From the NCBI RefSeq assembly GCF_030323025.1, contig NZ_CP097329.1, positions 1,395,001-1,459,000 of the forward strand: a stretch of 64,000 nucleotides of DNA. The letters are read 5' to 3'. Shown here one piece after another: positions 19,134 through 28,055 of the stretch (position 1 is the first letter of the stretch; every line of letters begins with the position of its first letter). The notes beneath the pieces are model-generated. The model did not search any database, was not told the DNA's origin, and saw only the letters and a program-made list of their open reading frames with translations. The position numbers and the translations under genes were made by a program. The stretch is from Pseudanabaena mucicola str. Chao 1806. Its GTDB lineage: Bacteria; Cyanobacteriota; Cyanobacteriia; Pseudanabaenales; Pseudanabaenaceae.

Positions 19134-20603
19134 ATGAATATAAAACTGCCCTCTCGTAGAAGATTTTTATTTTCTATATCATTGTTCTCTTTGAGTTTAA
19201 TCACTGCCTGTAGTAGTAGTTTTGTTAGTAATCCTGCTGATAAATCTAGCTCTTCAGGAAACAAAAAAGTAATTCGGATTGCCATTGCAACTCAAGATCA
19301 AACGATTAATACAGCTACGGGTGGTCCAATTATTCGTGAAGAAAAGCTTCTAGAAAAGTATTTACCAAAGACAGGTAAATATCAAGATGTAGAATATAAG
19401 ATTGAATGGTCGAGTCATACTTCAGGACCGCCTATCAACAACAAGATGTTAGCCAATCAAGTTGATATTGGCATGATGGGAGACTTTCCCCTAACCATCA
19501 ATATAAATACATTCAGAGATAAAGGTGCAGGAGTCAATAGTATCTATATTGCTACCCTATCCTATGGTGCAACTGGAGCAGGCAATGCAATTATGGTTCC
19601 CAAGGATAGTCCGATCAAGGTTATTGCAGACTTAAGAGGAAAACAAGTCTCAGTTCCATTCGGTTCAGCTGCCCATGGTATGTTATTGAAGGCTCTAAAG
19701 AAGGAAGGGATTAATCCTGATACTGAAGTAAAACTTATCAGTCAAGCTCCTGAAGTCGGTGGCACAAGCTTGAAAACTAATCAAATTGATGCCCATGCAA
19801 ACTTTGTTCCCTTTGGCGAGTTATTTCCTTTACGTGGTTTTGCAAGAAAAATTTTTGATGGTGCTGAGCTAGGAGTACCGACATTTCACGGTGTAGTCGT
19901 ACGTTCTGACTTTGCTAAAGAGCATCCTGAACTGGTTGTTGCTTACCTAAAAGCGCTCTTGGAAGCTAATCAAATGGTGCGCGAACAACCTGAAGCGATC
20001 GCAACGAAAATGGAAAAGTGGACAAGTGTGGAAAAAGAAGCTGTCTATATGTTCATTGGTCCCAATGGATTACAAAAAATCAGCCCAGCTATTCTTCCTA
20101 TCCATTTAGAAGCCCTGACCAACAGCGTCAATACCCTCAAGCAATTAGGTAGATTAGATGCCAAGGTTGATGCTGCTGAAATCACCAAGCTCGTTGATGA
20201 CAGTTACTTGAAACTTGCTGTCAAAGAGATGGGGCTGAACTATGACGAAATGATTGCCAAAGCGGAAAAGTTTCCAATTTCTGGTGAAGATGCGACAACC
20301 AAGCAAACAATTACTGAGCCAAAACTTGCCGCACAAGTTTGGGTTGATGGTGAAGAGAAGCTCAGAAACTTCGCTTCTATCAAAAATATGGTGGCAGCAG
20401 TATCAAAGTTGAAGACTGAAGGTAAGCAGGCTAAAAGTACTGTTTTTGTGCATGATTTCAACAAGGGTTGGAAATTACTAGCTGCAAATTCCTTCTTTGT
20501 ACGCAAAGGTGATGATGTCGCTGCCTTCATGACCGAAAGGGATGCTCAGGAATATGCAGCAAGTCAAGGGAATGCTCAGGTTCTCACCTTTAACGCGCTC
20601 TAA
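19134..20603 (+). CDS. ABC transporter solute-binding lipoprotein (NrtA/SsuA/TauA type) with NosL-like C-terminal domain
   Basis: A 489-residue periplasmic binding protein starting at the ATG at 19134 (a GTG at 19125 is in frame but less likely). The N-terminus has a twin-arginine-like SRRRFLF and a lipobox ending at C26 (LITAC). Residues 40-340 are an NMT1/SsuA-like binding domain: IRIAIATQDQT, VDIGMMGDFP, GNAIMVPKDS, IADLRGKQVSVPFGSAAHGM, FHGVVVRSDFAKEHPE. Residues about 400-489 resemble a NosL domain (VFVHDFNKGWKLLAANSFFV, FMTERDAQEYAASQGNAQVL) but lack CGM and PMG metal-ligand motifs. It starts a transporter operon. The substrate is unknown; a sulfonate or other organosulfur compound is inferred from the neighbours. 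Confidence 0.88.
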   Translation: MNIKLPSRRRFLFSISLFSLSLITACSSSFVSNPADKSSSSGNKKVIRIAIATQDQTINTATGGPIIREEKLLEKYLPKTGKYQDVEYKIEWSSHTSGPPINNKMLANQVDIGMMGDFPLTININTFRDKGAGVNSIYIATLSYGATGAGNAIMVPKDSPIKVIADLRGKQVSVPFGSAAHGMLLKALKKEGINPDTEVKLISQAPEVGGTSLKTNQIDAHANFVPFGELFPLRGFARKIFDGAELGVPTFHGVVVRSDFAKEHPELVVAYLKALLEANQMVREQPEAIATKMEKWTSVEKEAVYMFIGPNGLQKISPAILPIHLEALTNSVNTLKQLGRLDAKVDAAEITKLVDDSYLKLAVKEMGLNYDEMIAKAEKFPISGEDATTKQTITEPKLAAQVWVDGEEKLRNFASIKNMVAAVSKLKTEGKQAKSTVFVHDFNKGWKLLAANSFFVRKGDDVAAFMTERDAQEYAASQGNAQVLTFNAL

Positions 20604-20609
20604 TAATCT

Positions 20610-20702
20610 TAGGATTTACGCAAACCGAACGAGTTTATTAGACTTGAAGTAGATTTGGTGCGGGCGAAGCCCGCACCAAATCTACCCAATGCGTAAGTCC
20701 TA
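20610..20702 (+). repeat. Interspersed palindromic element, 93-bp family, copy 1
   Basis: Ends TAGGATTTACGCA and TGCGTAAGTCCTA are inverted repeats with one mismatch, and the core is GGTGCGGGC-GAA-GCCCGCACC. It lies between the binding-protein and permease genes. Other copies are at 29286, 41604 and 47269, with a decayed one at 31643. Confidence 0.9.
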
Positions 20703-20763
20703 AATTTGCTAATGCAAAACAGAAACTTGGTCATGTTTATATTAGGCTTGCTTCTAAATTTAT

Positions 20764-20796
20764 GAGTATGTAACGCGCAAAGCGCGTTACATACTC
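20764..20796. repeat. Perfect hairpin in the ABC transporter operon
   Basis: Arms GAGTATGTAACGCGC and its complement around an AAA loop, about 30 bases before the permease start. It may adjust permease and ATPase expression relative to the binding protein. Confidence 0.8.
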
Positions 20797-20826
20797 TTCT
20801 CTATAAATATCTTTTGGAGATGATCG

Positions 20827-21717
20827 ATGTCTAACATACCTTCTGAGCAATCACTACCTATAGAATTTTGGAATAGCTTCAGCACGTCCATCAAAAGTTT
20901 GTTTGGGCGCTCATCGGATATGGTGAAAGAGCCATTCTCAGCACGCAAACGTAATCAACTATTGAGAAGAATACTATCCATAGTCTTGTTTTTTGGTGTT
21001 TGGCAAATTCTATGTATGCTGAAGTTTAATTTCTGGATTAACTTTTCCTTCTTACCATCACCTATAGAAGTATCAGAAGCAACAGTCAAATTTTTCTCCA
21101 CCAACGCGATGATTCACATCCAATCCAGCGTGATTCGTGTGTTATCTGGTTATTGCTTTGCGACTATTTTAGGAGTAGGTTTAGGGATTTTGATTGGTTG
21201 GTTTCAGCAGTTAGAAGATCTTGTGTTTTTGCCATTGGAGTTATTACGACCGATTCCTGCTGTAGCTTGGATTCCCTTGGCGATTCTTATGTTTCCTGAT
21301 GCTGAGTCAGGTATGATTTACATTACCTTTATCGGTGCATTTTTCCCCATTTTAATTAGCACGATCAAGGGGGTAGAAGGAGTTGATCTGCTGTTGTTAA
21401 GGGTGGGTCAATGTTTGGGTGCGGGACAATGGTACGTGTTTAAAGATATTGTTGTACCAGGGGCGATGCCTAGCATTGCCAGTGGTTTAGTAATCGGCAT
21501 GGGTAACTGTTGGTTTTGCTTGGTAACAGCGGAGATTTTAGCAGGTCGTTATGGCATCGGTTATATCACTTGGGAGTCCTACGTTACTTCCAACTATCCG
21601 CCAATTGTGATGGGCATGTTGATGATTGGTTTGATGGGTTCTCTCAGTTCTTACTTAGTTGAGCGTTTAATACATTTGCTGATGCCTTGGCGCGTTACTA
21701 AAAAGAAGACTGCTTAA
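20827..21717 (+). CDS. ABC transporter permease (SsuC/TauC type)
   Basis: A 296-residue inner-membrane permease of the nitrate/sulfonate/taurine family. After a soluble N-terminal stretch of about 40 residues there are roughly six hydrophobic segments. The EAA-loop region that docks the ATPase is LGAGQWYVFKDIVVPGAMPSIASG near residues 198-221, and FLPSPIEVSEA after the first segment is typical. GGAGATGATCG lies just upstream of the ATG. It works with the binding protein before it and the ATPase after it. Confidence 0.92.
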   Translation: MSNIPSEQSLPIEFWNSFSTSIKSLFGRSSDMVKEPFSARKRNQLLRRILSIVLFFGVWQILCMLKFNFWINFSFLPSPIEVSEATVKFFSTNAMIHIQSSVIRVLSGYCFATILGVGLGILIGWFQQLEDLVFLPLELLRPIPAVAWIPLAILMFPDAESGMIYITFIGAFFPILISTIKGVEGVDLLLLRVGQCLGAGQWYVFKDIVVPGAMPSIASGLVIGMGNCWFCLVTAEILAGRYGIGYITWESYVTSNYPPIVMGMLMIGLMGSLSSYLVERLIHLLMPWRVTKKKTA

Positions 21718-21799
21718 TATTTAGGATTTAACTTTTAATTTAAGTTTTGGTTTGGTTCTGGATTTTGTGGTAACAGATATTTAGCAAGGATTTACGTCG

Positions 21800-22621
21800 A
21801 TGGCAAAGTTGCTCGAAAGTAGTCTGCGATCGCAGGTTAAAGGATTAGTAGAGGTTGAGAATCTATCGGTAGGTTTTCGACGCAAGGGAGTATTTACTTC
21901 AGTTTTAGACAACGTCAATTTTACGATTCAACCTGGAGAATTTATTTGTCTGCTAGGACCATCGGGCTGCGGTAAATCAACGATCTTGAATACGATCGCA
22001 GGATTTATTAAACCTTCTGTAGGTAATGTGTTGGTTGATTACCAAAGGATTACTAAACCAGGTGCTGATCGTGGTTTTGTATTTCAGCAATATTCGCTCC
22101 TACCTTGGAAAACAACCTTCCAAAATGTGGAATTTGGGCTAAAGGTGCGGGGTGTGCCCAAAGATGAACGCAAAGAACTTGTTGATTACTATTTAAATCG
22201 AGTGGGATTGTACAAATATCGCCATGCCTTTCCCTATCAGATGTCAGGAGGTATGCAGCAGCGAGCAAGTATCATACGTGCCTTAGTCAACTCACCTTCA
22301 GTCTTGCTAATGGATGAGCCTTTTGCTGCCCTAGATGCCCAAACCCGTCACATGATGCAGGAGCTATTGCTAGATATTTGGCAAGATTTAAAATCAACGG
22401 TGGTATTTGTGACGCATGATATTGAGGAAGCTGTATTTTTAAGCGATCGCATTTTTGTGATGGGTGTTAACCCTGGTCATATTAAAACAATGGTGAATAT
22501 TGACCTAGAACGTCCCCGTCATGTTGATCTGATGCTCACTCCCGAATTTATGCAGCTCAATCGTTATGTATTTGATCTGATTCGCGAAGAAACTTTAAAA
22601 AGTATGGCATTTGAGGATTAA
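21800..22621 (+). CDS. ABC transporter ATPase (SsuB/TauB type)
   Basis: A 273-residue ATP-binding subunit that powers the importer. The Walker A is GPSGCGKST (53-61), the Q-loop is VFQQYSLLPW, the signature is MSGGMQQR (about 149), Walker B is LLMDEPFAALD (about 168-178), and the switch His is in VFVTHDIEEA. The length and C-terminal ERPRH motif match the NrtD/SsuB group. It does not carry the extra solute-binding domain seen in NrtC; that domain is instead found on the neighbouring LysR regulator. Confidence 0.93.
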   Translation: MAKLLESSLRSQVKGLVEVENLSVGFRRKGVFTSVLDNVNFTIQPGEFICLLGPSGCGKSTILNTIAGFIKPSVGNVLVDYQRITKPGADRGFVFQQYSLLPWKTTFQNVEFGLKVRGVPKDERKELVDYYLNRVGLYKYRHAFPYQMSGGMQQRASIIRALVNSPSVLLMDEPFAALDAQTRHMMQELLLDIWQDLKSTVVFVTHDIEEAVFLSDRIFVMGVNPGHIKTMVNIDLERPRHVDLMLTPEFMQLNRYVFDLIREETLKSMAFED

Positions 22622-22639
22622 TTGATTAATTTAACAGAG

Positions 22640-22682
22640 ATAGTTGGAAACAGCAGCGCAAAGTGCCGCCATTCCTAACTAT
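22640..22682. terminator. Imperfect hairpin between the convergent ATPase and regulator genes
   Basis: Arms ATAGTTGGAAACAGCAGC and GCCGCCATTCCTAACTAT pair imperfectly around GCGCAAAGT. Its position between converging genes suggests termination, though no U-tract follows. Confidence 0.5.
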
Positions 22683-22732
22683 CTTTAGGGCTCTTTGATC
22701 AAGAATCGGTTTAGCTATTTCTTGATCTTGTA

Positions 22733-24745
22733 TTACCGTGAAGTGGTGTAGGTTTGCTTGAGAAATTCTGGCTGAATCCAGTGATTGAGATTAATCTTAA
22801 TTAAATGCTCATTTTCAGGAATCCTGCTGAGGTGGTCTATATGCAATTTCAGCCAGTCAGGACGGATTACGGTTTCGGAAAAGAAGCGTGCTGTTTGTTT
22901 GGGATGATAAGAGCCATTGAGAATTTCAGTTACTAAATCTAGATCCAAACGAGTCCATTGGGCAACTTGAGCAGGAGCAGAGGATGTATTGTCATACCAA
23001 TATTGGGCGGCTTTGAGAGATTGTAAATAGGCTATCACCACTTCAGGATAGCGATTAGCGAGGTCATGATTGACAACAACTCCATAAAAAGATGGCAGAA
23101 TATCGAGATTGCCATCGGCAAGATAGCGAAATTTTCCACAACGGCAAGCGACATCATGAAAAGGCGCAAAATGTGCATAGCTATCGGCTAAATGCAAGGG
23201 AAAGTTAAAGCCACGAATCGCTTGAATATGCTCAAGAGAAATTAATTCCACATGATCTAGTAAGTTGGCAGCTTGAAGTGATCGCATCACCATTCCATGC
23301 GCCGAAGACCTCAATGGCACTGCAATATTTTGCCCCCGCAGATCGGCGATTGTTTCTACTTTTGATTTATGAGGCACGATGAAGGCATTACCAGAACCAT
23401 CGGGATTACTAGACACAAAGCTGACTAAATGAGTTTTGTACTGCTCTGTCTCAGGATTAGGCAAAGCACTCAGTAGTAATGGATAGTCCCCCAAAATGCC
23501 AATATTCAAGGTGCCCGAATCTAGTCCCGTAACAATTGGTGAACCCGTCGCAAAATTTTGCCATTCAATCTGAAACTGGATGCCACTGTAGCGCCCATCC
23601 TTGGGTAAAAAATGAGATAGCAATTGCAAACGCTGAATAATTAATCCAGCCGTTACCGAGGGAATTGTGCCATTTTGAATACCAATCGAGAGGGTAAGCG
23701 TTTCGGGTCGATTGCCATTAAGTGTTCGCAGTGCAAAATTAGGCGATCGCATAAGCATCGCATTATTAACATTAGTATTAACATCAGCAAGCTGATGTTG
23801 GTCTTCTTGAAGTAATTTTACTAATTTTTGCGTAGGCGTGAGATCAAGGGATCCCCGCGACAATTTAGATGATCTATGCTCATTTAAGTCATTAATCTCG
23901 TTAATTCCTTTAGAAGTTAGTAAAAAGAGACTGCTTGACAAAGCAAATTCTTGCAAAGAAATCGCGACCAAATTTCCAACTTGACATTCCAACTGAAATT
24001 CAAAATTAGAAGCAAAGCCCAAATATGATCCTTGAGTTATATAGGTGAGCATGAAACTTGATGTATCTACGGTTTCCACATTAGAAAAATCGCTAAGAGA
24101 TAGACCAATTTCTGCTAAGCGTGACTCCAAAACTTTACGGCTAGGGGCTTCAGAATTCATTAATACCCAATGATGATGCTTTAAATCGCCAAGGCTAAGC
24201 CACTTTTTGTGGGCTAGGGGATGATGAGCAGACACAAAAAGAGAGTAGCGGATTGATGCAATTGCGATTGAAGAAATTTCGGCAACATCAGCAAAATTTA
24301 TATCTGAGAAGCCAATATCAATCTCATTATTAATTATGCTCCGATATAATAATTCCACAGAATCAAAAATATTACATTGAATTTGTAAGTTTGGATACTT
24401 TTGTCGATATGCAAATAGTTTTGTTGGCAGCCAACCATTACCTATTTCTGAAGTACAACCAATTTTAATTATTCCAGATTTACCCTTTTTTATATGCTCA
24501 ATTTCCTGTAATAAATCGTTTTCAAGATCGATTAGTCTAGGACCATTTTCAAGAAGGAATTCTCCCACATCTGTCAGTTGGATTTTACGACCCAGTCGAT
24601 GAAATAATGGAGTCCCCAACTCCGTTTCTAGAGACTTAATTTTAGCGCTAACAGCTGGTTGTGTAAGGTTTAAAACATCAGATGCCTCCGTAAAACTTAA
24701 ATGCCGAGCCACTTCAAGAAATACACGGATTTGATAAACTTCCAT
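22733..24745 (-). CDS. LysR-type regulator fused to an ABC solute-binding domain
   Basis: A 670-residue protein about twice the length of a LysR regulator. Residues 1-60 are the winged HTH (FTEASDVLNLTQPAVSAKI). Residues about 90-290 are the LysR effector domain. Residues about 340-670 align along their length with the binding protein at 19134: GNAFIVPHKS, ADLRGQNIAVPLRSSAHGM and FYGVVVNHDLANRYPE match GNAIMVPKDS, ADLRGKQVSVPFGSAAHGM and FHGVVVRSDFAKEHPE. There is no signal peptide, so this domain is cytoplasmic and presumably senses imported substrate. It is divergent from the AprA-like gene across a 328-base region with a strong palindrome. Confidence 0.92.
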   Translation of the reverse strand: MEVYQIRVFLEVARHLSFTEASDVLNLTQPAVSAKIKSLETELGTPLFHRLGRKIQLTDVGEFLLENGPRLIDLENDLLQEIEHIKKGKSGIIKIGCTSEIGNGWLPTKLFAYRQKYPNLQIQCNIFDSVELLYRSIINNEIDIGFSDINFADVAEISSIAIASIRYSLFVSAHHPLAHKKWLSLGDLKHHHWVLMNSEAPSRKVLESRLAEIGLSLSDFSNVETVDTSSFMLTYITQGSYLGFASNFEFQLECQVGNLVAISLQEFALSSSLFLLTSKGINEINDLNEHRSSKLSRGSLDLTPTQKLVKLLQEDQHQLADVNTNVNNAMLMRSPNFALRTLNGNRPETLTLSIGIQNGTIPSVTAGLIIQRLQLLSHFLPKDGRYSGIQFQIEWQNFATGSPIVTGLDSGTLNIGILGDYPLLLSALPNPETEQYKTHLVSFVSSNPDGSGNAFIVPHKSKVETIADLRGQNIAVPLRSSAHGMVMRSLQAANLLDHVELISLEHIQAIRGFNFPLHLADSYAHFAPFHDVACRCGKFRYLADGNLDILPSFYGVVVNHDLANRYPEVVIAYLQSLKAAQYWYDNTSSAPAQVAQWTRLDLDLVTEILNGSYHPKQTARFFSETVIRPDWLKLHIDHLSRIPENEHLIKINLNHWIQPEFLKQTYTTSR

Positions 24746-25073
24746 GATAGTTACAACAAAAGGTAGGATGATTTATCTGTAATGATTTTACCTAATGATA
24801 CATTCTATTGATTCAATGAATTTATCAGTCTATAAAATACCTCGATAAACTAAACCTGAAATTCATTGCATAATGAAATCAATATATGCAACACAAACAG
24901 TATTGTTGCATATATTAAAGGGATTAAATAGATCTCAATGAACATAGTTGTTATCTAAAATTTGCTTGCAGTCATCTTGTCTGTATTGTTAGCAACATTT
25001 TACGAACAAATATTCAAGTGATTTTTCCCATAATGCAAGTTCGACTTTCTTTAGAAACGAGGAGGATTTCAAA
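24746..25073. promoter_or_regulatory. Divergent regulatory region between the LysR-fusion gene and the AprA-like gene
   Basis: This 328-base region separates divergent genes. It holds a 36-bp inverted repeat at 24881-24916 and a smaller one, TTCATT-GCAT-AATGAA, at 24862-24877. GAGGAGG at 25060-25066 is the ribosome-binding site that sets the TTG start of the AprA-like gene. Confidence 0.6.
24881..24916. promoter_or_regulatory. Candidate LysR-type operator
   Basis: Perfect 12-base arms AATATATGCAAC and GTTGCATATATT are separated by 12 bases. It lies 136 bases from the regulator start and 158 bases from the AprA-like start, a usual place for autoregulation plus activation. Binding is inferred, not shown. 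Confidence 0.6.
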
Positions 25074-26777
25074 TTGAATACTCAATGGCTCAAGACAGAT
25101 GTTTTGGTAATTGGTGGTGGCACAGCAGGAACGATGGCAGCCATCAAAGCCAAGCAAGCTAATCCAGATGGCGATGTTCTGGTGCTAGAGAAAGCCAATA
25201 TTCGTCGTAGCGGTGCGATCGCCATGGGTATGGATGGTGTCAATACGGCAGTTATCCCTGGAAATTCCACTCCTGAGCAGTACGTCCGCGAAATTACGAT
25301 CGCCAATGATGGAATTCTCAACCAAAATGCTGTCTATCAGACTGGTAAACTTGGCTTTTCGGTCATTCAAGAACTTGAGCAATGGGGCGTAAAGTTTCAG
25401 AAGGATACACAGGGGGATTATGACCTCAAGCAGGTACATCGAGTTGGTAAATATGTATTGCCAATGCCAGAGGGTAAGGATCTCAAAACAATTTTGGCGC
25501 GTCAGGTTAAACGCCACAAGGCGAGAGTAACTAATCGTGTCATGGCAACCCGCATATTGGTGAGAGAGGGTCGAGCAATTGGGGCAATTGGCTTTGATGT
25601 TCGTAATGGTGATTTTATAGTCATCCAATCTAAAGCTGTGATTCTCTGCACAGGAGCATGTGGCAGATTGGGACTACCTGCTTCTGGTTATCTCTATGGA
25701 ACCTACGAAAACCCTACTAATGCAGGTGATGGCTACTCAATGGCATACCATGCAGGTGCAGAATTGAGTAACATTGAGTGCTTCCAAATTAATCCTTTGA
25801 TGAAAGATTATAACGGTCCCGCCTGTGCCTATGTAGCCAGTCCATTTGGAGCCTATACTGCCAATGCAGAAGGGAACCGCTTCATTAGCTGTGACTATTG
25901 GAGTGGACAAATGATGCTAGAGGTTTGGAAAGAACTGAACTCTGGTAAAGGGCCAATTCAGCTTAAAATGACTCACTTGGATGAGAATACGATCGCGGAA
26001 ATTGAATCAATTCTCTGGGCGAATGAACGTCCTAGCCGTGGCAGATTTCACCAAGGACGCGGCGAGAACTATCGCACCAAGGGCGTAGAAATGAACATTT
26101 CTGAAATCGGTCTCTGTAGTGGTCACAGTGCATCAGGCGTATGGGTTAACGAGAAAGCAGAAACTTCCGTTAAAGGGCTGTACGCTGCTGGTGACATGGC
26201 AAGTGTTCCCCACAACTACATGATTGGAGCCTTTGTATTTGGACGTATTGCTGGGGAGAATGCCGTGGAATATGTCCAAGGTTTAGAGCATCTCGAACCA
26301 GATCCTGAATTTGTGGCAAACGAGAAAGCCCGTATCTATGCGCCACTAGATCGCCCCAATGGTATTCCCCATACCCAAGTTGAATACAAGCTACGCCGCT
26401 TGGTCAATGACTATCTCCAACCACCCAAGTCTTCTAACCGCATGGAAATTGGCTTAAGCTACTTCGTTAATTACCATGCTAGCCTCGATCAAATGGGCGC
26501 ACAAGATCCCCATGAACTGATGCGTTGCATGGAGGTTCACTTTATTCGTGATTGTGCAGAAATGGCGGCGAGAGCGTCACTCTATCGCAAAGAAAGCCGT
26601 TGGGGGCTATATCACTATCGTGTCGATTATCCTGAAAAGAATAATGAAGAATGGTTTTGTCATGTGCATCTTAAAAAGGATGAATCTGATCAGATGGTGC
26701 TGTTCAAGCTTCCAATTGAACCTTATATTGTGGATGTGAATGTTGAAACGGAAGTTTATGATGTTGCTGTACGCTAA
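25074..26777 (+). CDS. AprA-like FAD flavoprotein (fumarate reductase/APS reductase alpha family)
   Basis: A 567-residue FAD enzyme starting at TTG (25074) eight bases after GGAGG. The dinucleotide-binding motif is VLVIGGGTAGT (11-20), then LEKANIRRSG and IAMGMDGVN. ECFQINPLMKDYNGPACAYVA, SGHSASGVWVNEKAE and GLYAAGDMASVPHNYMIGAF are the closest to AprA of adenylylsulfate reductase rather than to succinate dehydrogenase. It is somewhat shorter than true AprA. With the two-cluster ferredoxin directly downstream it resembles an AprAB pair, but cyanobacteria are not dissimilatory sulfate users, so the substrate is open. No signal peptide, hence cytoplasmic. Confidence 0.87.
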   Translation: MNTQWLKTDVLVIGGGTAGTMAAIKAKQANPDGDVLVLEKANIRRSGAIAMGMDGVNTAVIPGNSTPEQYVREITIANDGILNQNAVYQTGKLGFSVIQELEQWGVKFQKDTQGDYDLKQVHRVGKYVLPMPEGKDLKTILARQVKRHKARVTNRVMATRILVREGRAIGAIGFDVRNGDFIVIQSKAVILCTGACGRLGLPASGYLYGTYENPTNAGDGYSMAYHAGAELSNIECFQINPLMKDYNGPACAYVASPFGAYTANAEGNRFISCDYWSGQMMLEVWKELNSGKGPIQLKMTHLDENTIAEIESILWANERPSRGRFHQGRGENYRTKGVEMNISEIGLCSGHSASGVWVNEKAETSVKGLYAAGDMASVPHNYMIGAFVFGRIAGENAVEYVQGLEHLEPDPEFVANEKARIYAPLDRPNGIPHTQVEYKLRRLVNDYLQPPKSSNRMEIGLSYFVNYHASLDQMGAQDPHELMRCMEVHFIRDCAEMAARASLYRKESRWGLYHYRVDYPEKNNEEWFCHVHLKKDESDQMVLFKLPIEPYIVDVNVETEVYDVAVR

Positions 26778-26850
26778 TTAAAATCGCATCTAATCCTTAA
26801 CAACAAAGGTTTGTTCATAATATGCAAAGTTTGGAGTATCAGAAATAATT

Positions 26851-27078
26851 ATGGCTTTAACCAATCAACGAGTTGATGTACCCGTAATCGTCGATGAGTC
26901 TAAATGCTTGGAAAAATGTGTGGCTTGCATTGAAGTTTGCCCCCTTGATGTATTGGCGAAGAACCCTGAGACGGGTAAAGCCTACATGAAATACGATGAG
27001 TGCTGGTTTTGCCTCCCTTGCGAAAAGGAATGTCCCACCAATGCGATCACCGTCCAAATTCCATTCTTATTACGCTAA
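26851..27078 (+). CDS. AprB-like 2[4Fe-4S] ferredoxin
   Basis: A 75-residue ferredoxin. The first cluster motif is CLEKCVACIEVCP (C-x3-C-x2-C-x3-C) and the second is CWFCLPCEKECP (C-x2-C-x2-C-x3-C). The VPVIVDESKC start and the wider first spacing are typical of AprB. It lacks AprB's long C-terminal tail. It sits 73 bases after the AprA-like gene and 14 bases before the HEAT gene, and most likely carries electrons to or from the flavoprotein. Confidence 0.9.
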   Translation: MALTNQRVDVPVIVDESKCLEKCVACIEVCPLDVLAKNPETGKAYMKYDECWFCLPCEKECPTNAITVQIPFLLR

Positions 27079-27092
27079 GGGAGGTACGGATC

Positions 27093-28055
27093 ATGGATAG
27101 TGAAATGGATCAATGGTTAGAAATGTTGCGATCGCCTAATGTGGAGGATCGACTCGTAGCAGTTAAAAGTTTGCAACATATCGGTGATGAAGAAATCTTC
27201 ACGCCTTTACTAGAAGCTGTCAAGGATGAAAACCCCCTTGTCCAAAAGTTGGCAGTTACTACCCTATGGGAACTTGCTAACCCTGCGGCTGTTCCTGTGT
27301 TGGTCGATTGTCTTTCCTCGCCCGTGGAAGGTATTCGCGAAGAAGCTAAATCCGCTTTAGGGGAATTGGTTACTCCTGATCATCTTCTACTATTGCTAGA
27401 TGCACTGTTGCGCGATGACATCAATATGCAATTGAATATTCTCTTTCTGTTGCGGAAGATTCATGATGTCCAATGCTTGCCCTATGTGATGCCATTCTTT
27501 GAATCGCCCTTGCCAGAATTACGAGAAACGGCAATCACTACTCTCAGATACTTAAATCAGGTAGAGCGCTGCGAACCTGCTCTTGCACTAATATCCGATC
27601 CTGAAGCAACAGTCCGACGTGCGGCGGCTCTGACTCTTGGGCATTTGACTGATGCAGCAATTGTACCCATTCTCTGTAAAGCTGTCACCGACGATCCAGA
27701 TTGGGAAGTGCGCCGCAATGCTGCAAAGTCTCTAACCACCCATGCCAATCCCGATGCGATCGACGCTTTGGAACAGTCCGCCGAAGATCAGCATTGGCAA
27801 GTTCGTAAGTTTAGTCTTCAAGCTTTACAAAAAATCGCCGCCGATCGCACTTTGCCTCTATTTATCAAAGCTTTAACTGATGAATATTCAGACGTGCGCC
27901 GTGAAGGTGTAATTGCGATGCGGATTTTAAACAATCCCATAGCACTAACACCTTTACAGCAAGCTCTTGATGACCCTGATCGCGATGTTTGTATCTTTGC
28001 CCAACGTGCCATCCAAAGCATTCAAGATAGTATTCAAGAGACCTCCAATGTCTAG
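27093..28055 (+). CDS. HEAT-repeat protein
   Basis: A 320-residue all-helical protein starting at the ATG at 27093, eight bases after GGGAGG; a longer upstream frame is not needed. About nine HEAT/PBS-lyase-type repeats can be seen, each with a D-P/L-x-VRR-x-A-A-x-x-L-like core (VRRAAALTLGHL, VRRNAAKSL, VRREGVIAM). Such repeats form a protein-binding scaffold. It overlaps the Mrp-type gene by eight bases, so translation is coupled. It may assemble the flavoprotein-ferredoxin complex or help cofactor insertion; this is inferred from position. Confidence 0.88.
   Translation: MDSEMDQWLEMLRSPNVEDRLVAVKSLQHIGDEEIFTPLLEAVKDENPLVQKLAVTTLWELANPAAVPVLVDCLSSPVEGIREEAKSALGELVTPDHLLLLLDALLRDDINMQLNILFLLRKIHDVQCLPYVMPFFESPLPELRETAITTLRYLNQVERCEPALALISDPEATVRRAAALTLGHLTDAAIVPILCKAVTDDPDWEVRRNAAKSLTTHANPDAIDALEQSAEDQHWQVRKFSLQALQKIAADRTLPLFIKALTDEYSDVRREGVIAMRILNNPIALTPLQQALDDPDRDVCIFAQRAIQSIQDSIQETSNV

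Noticed and set aside
25074-26777. Annotation as succinate dehydrogenase flavoprotein
   Set aside because: Motifs around ECFQINPLMKDYNGPACAYVA and SGHSASGVW fit AprA better, and the partner is an AprB-like two-cluster ferredoxin rather than SdhB.
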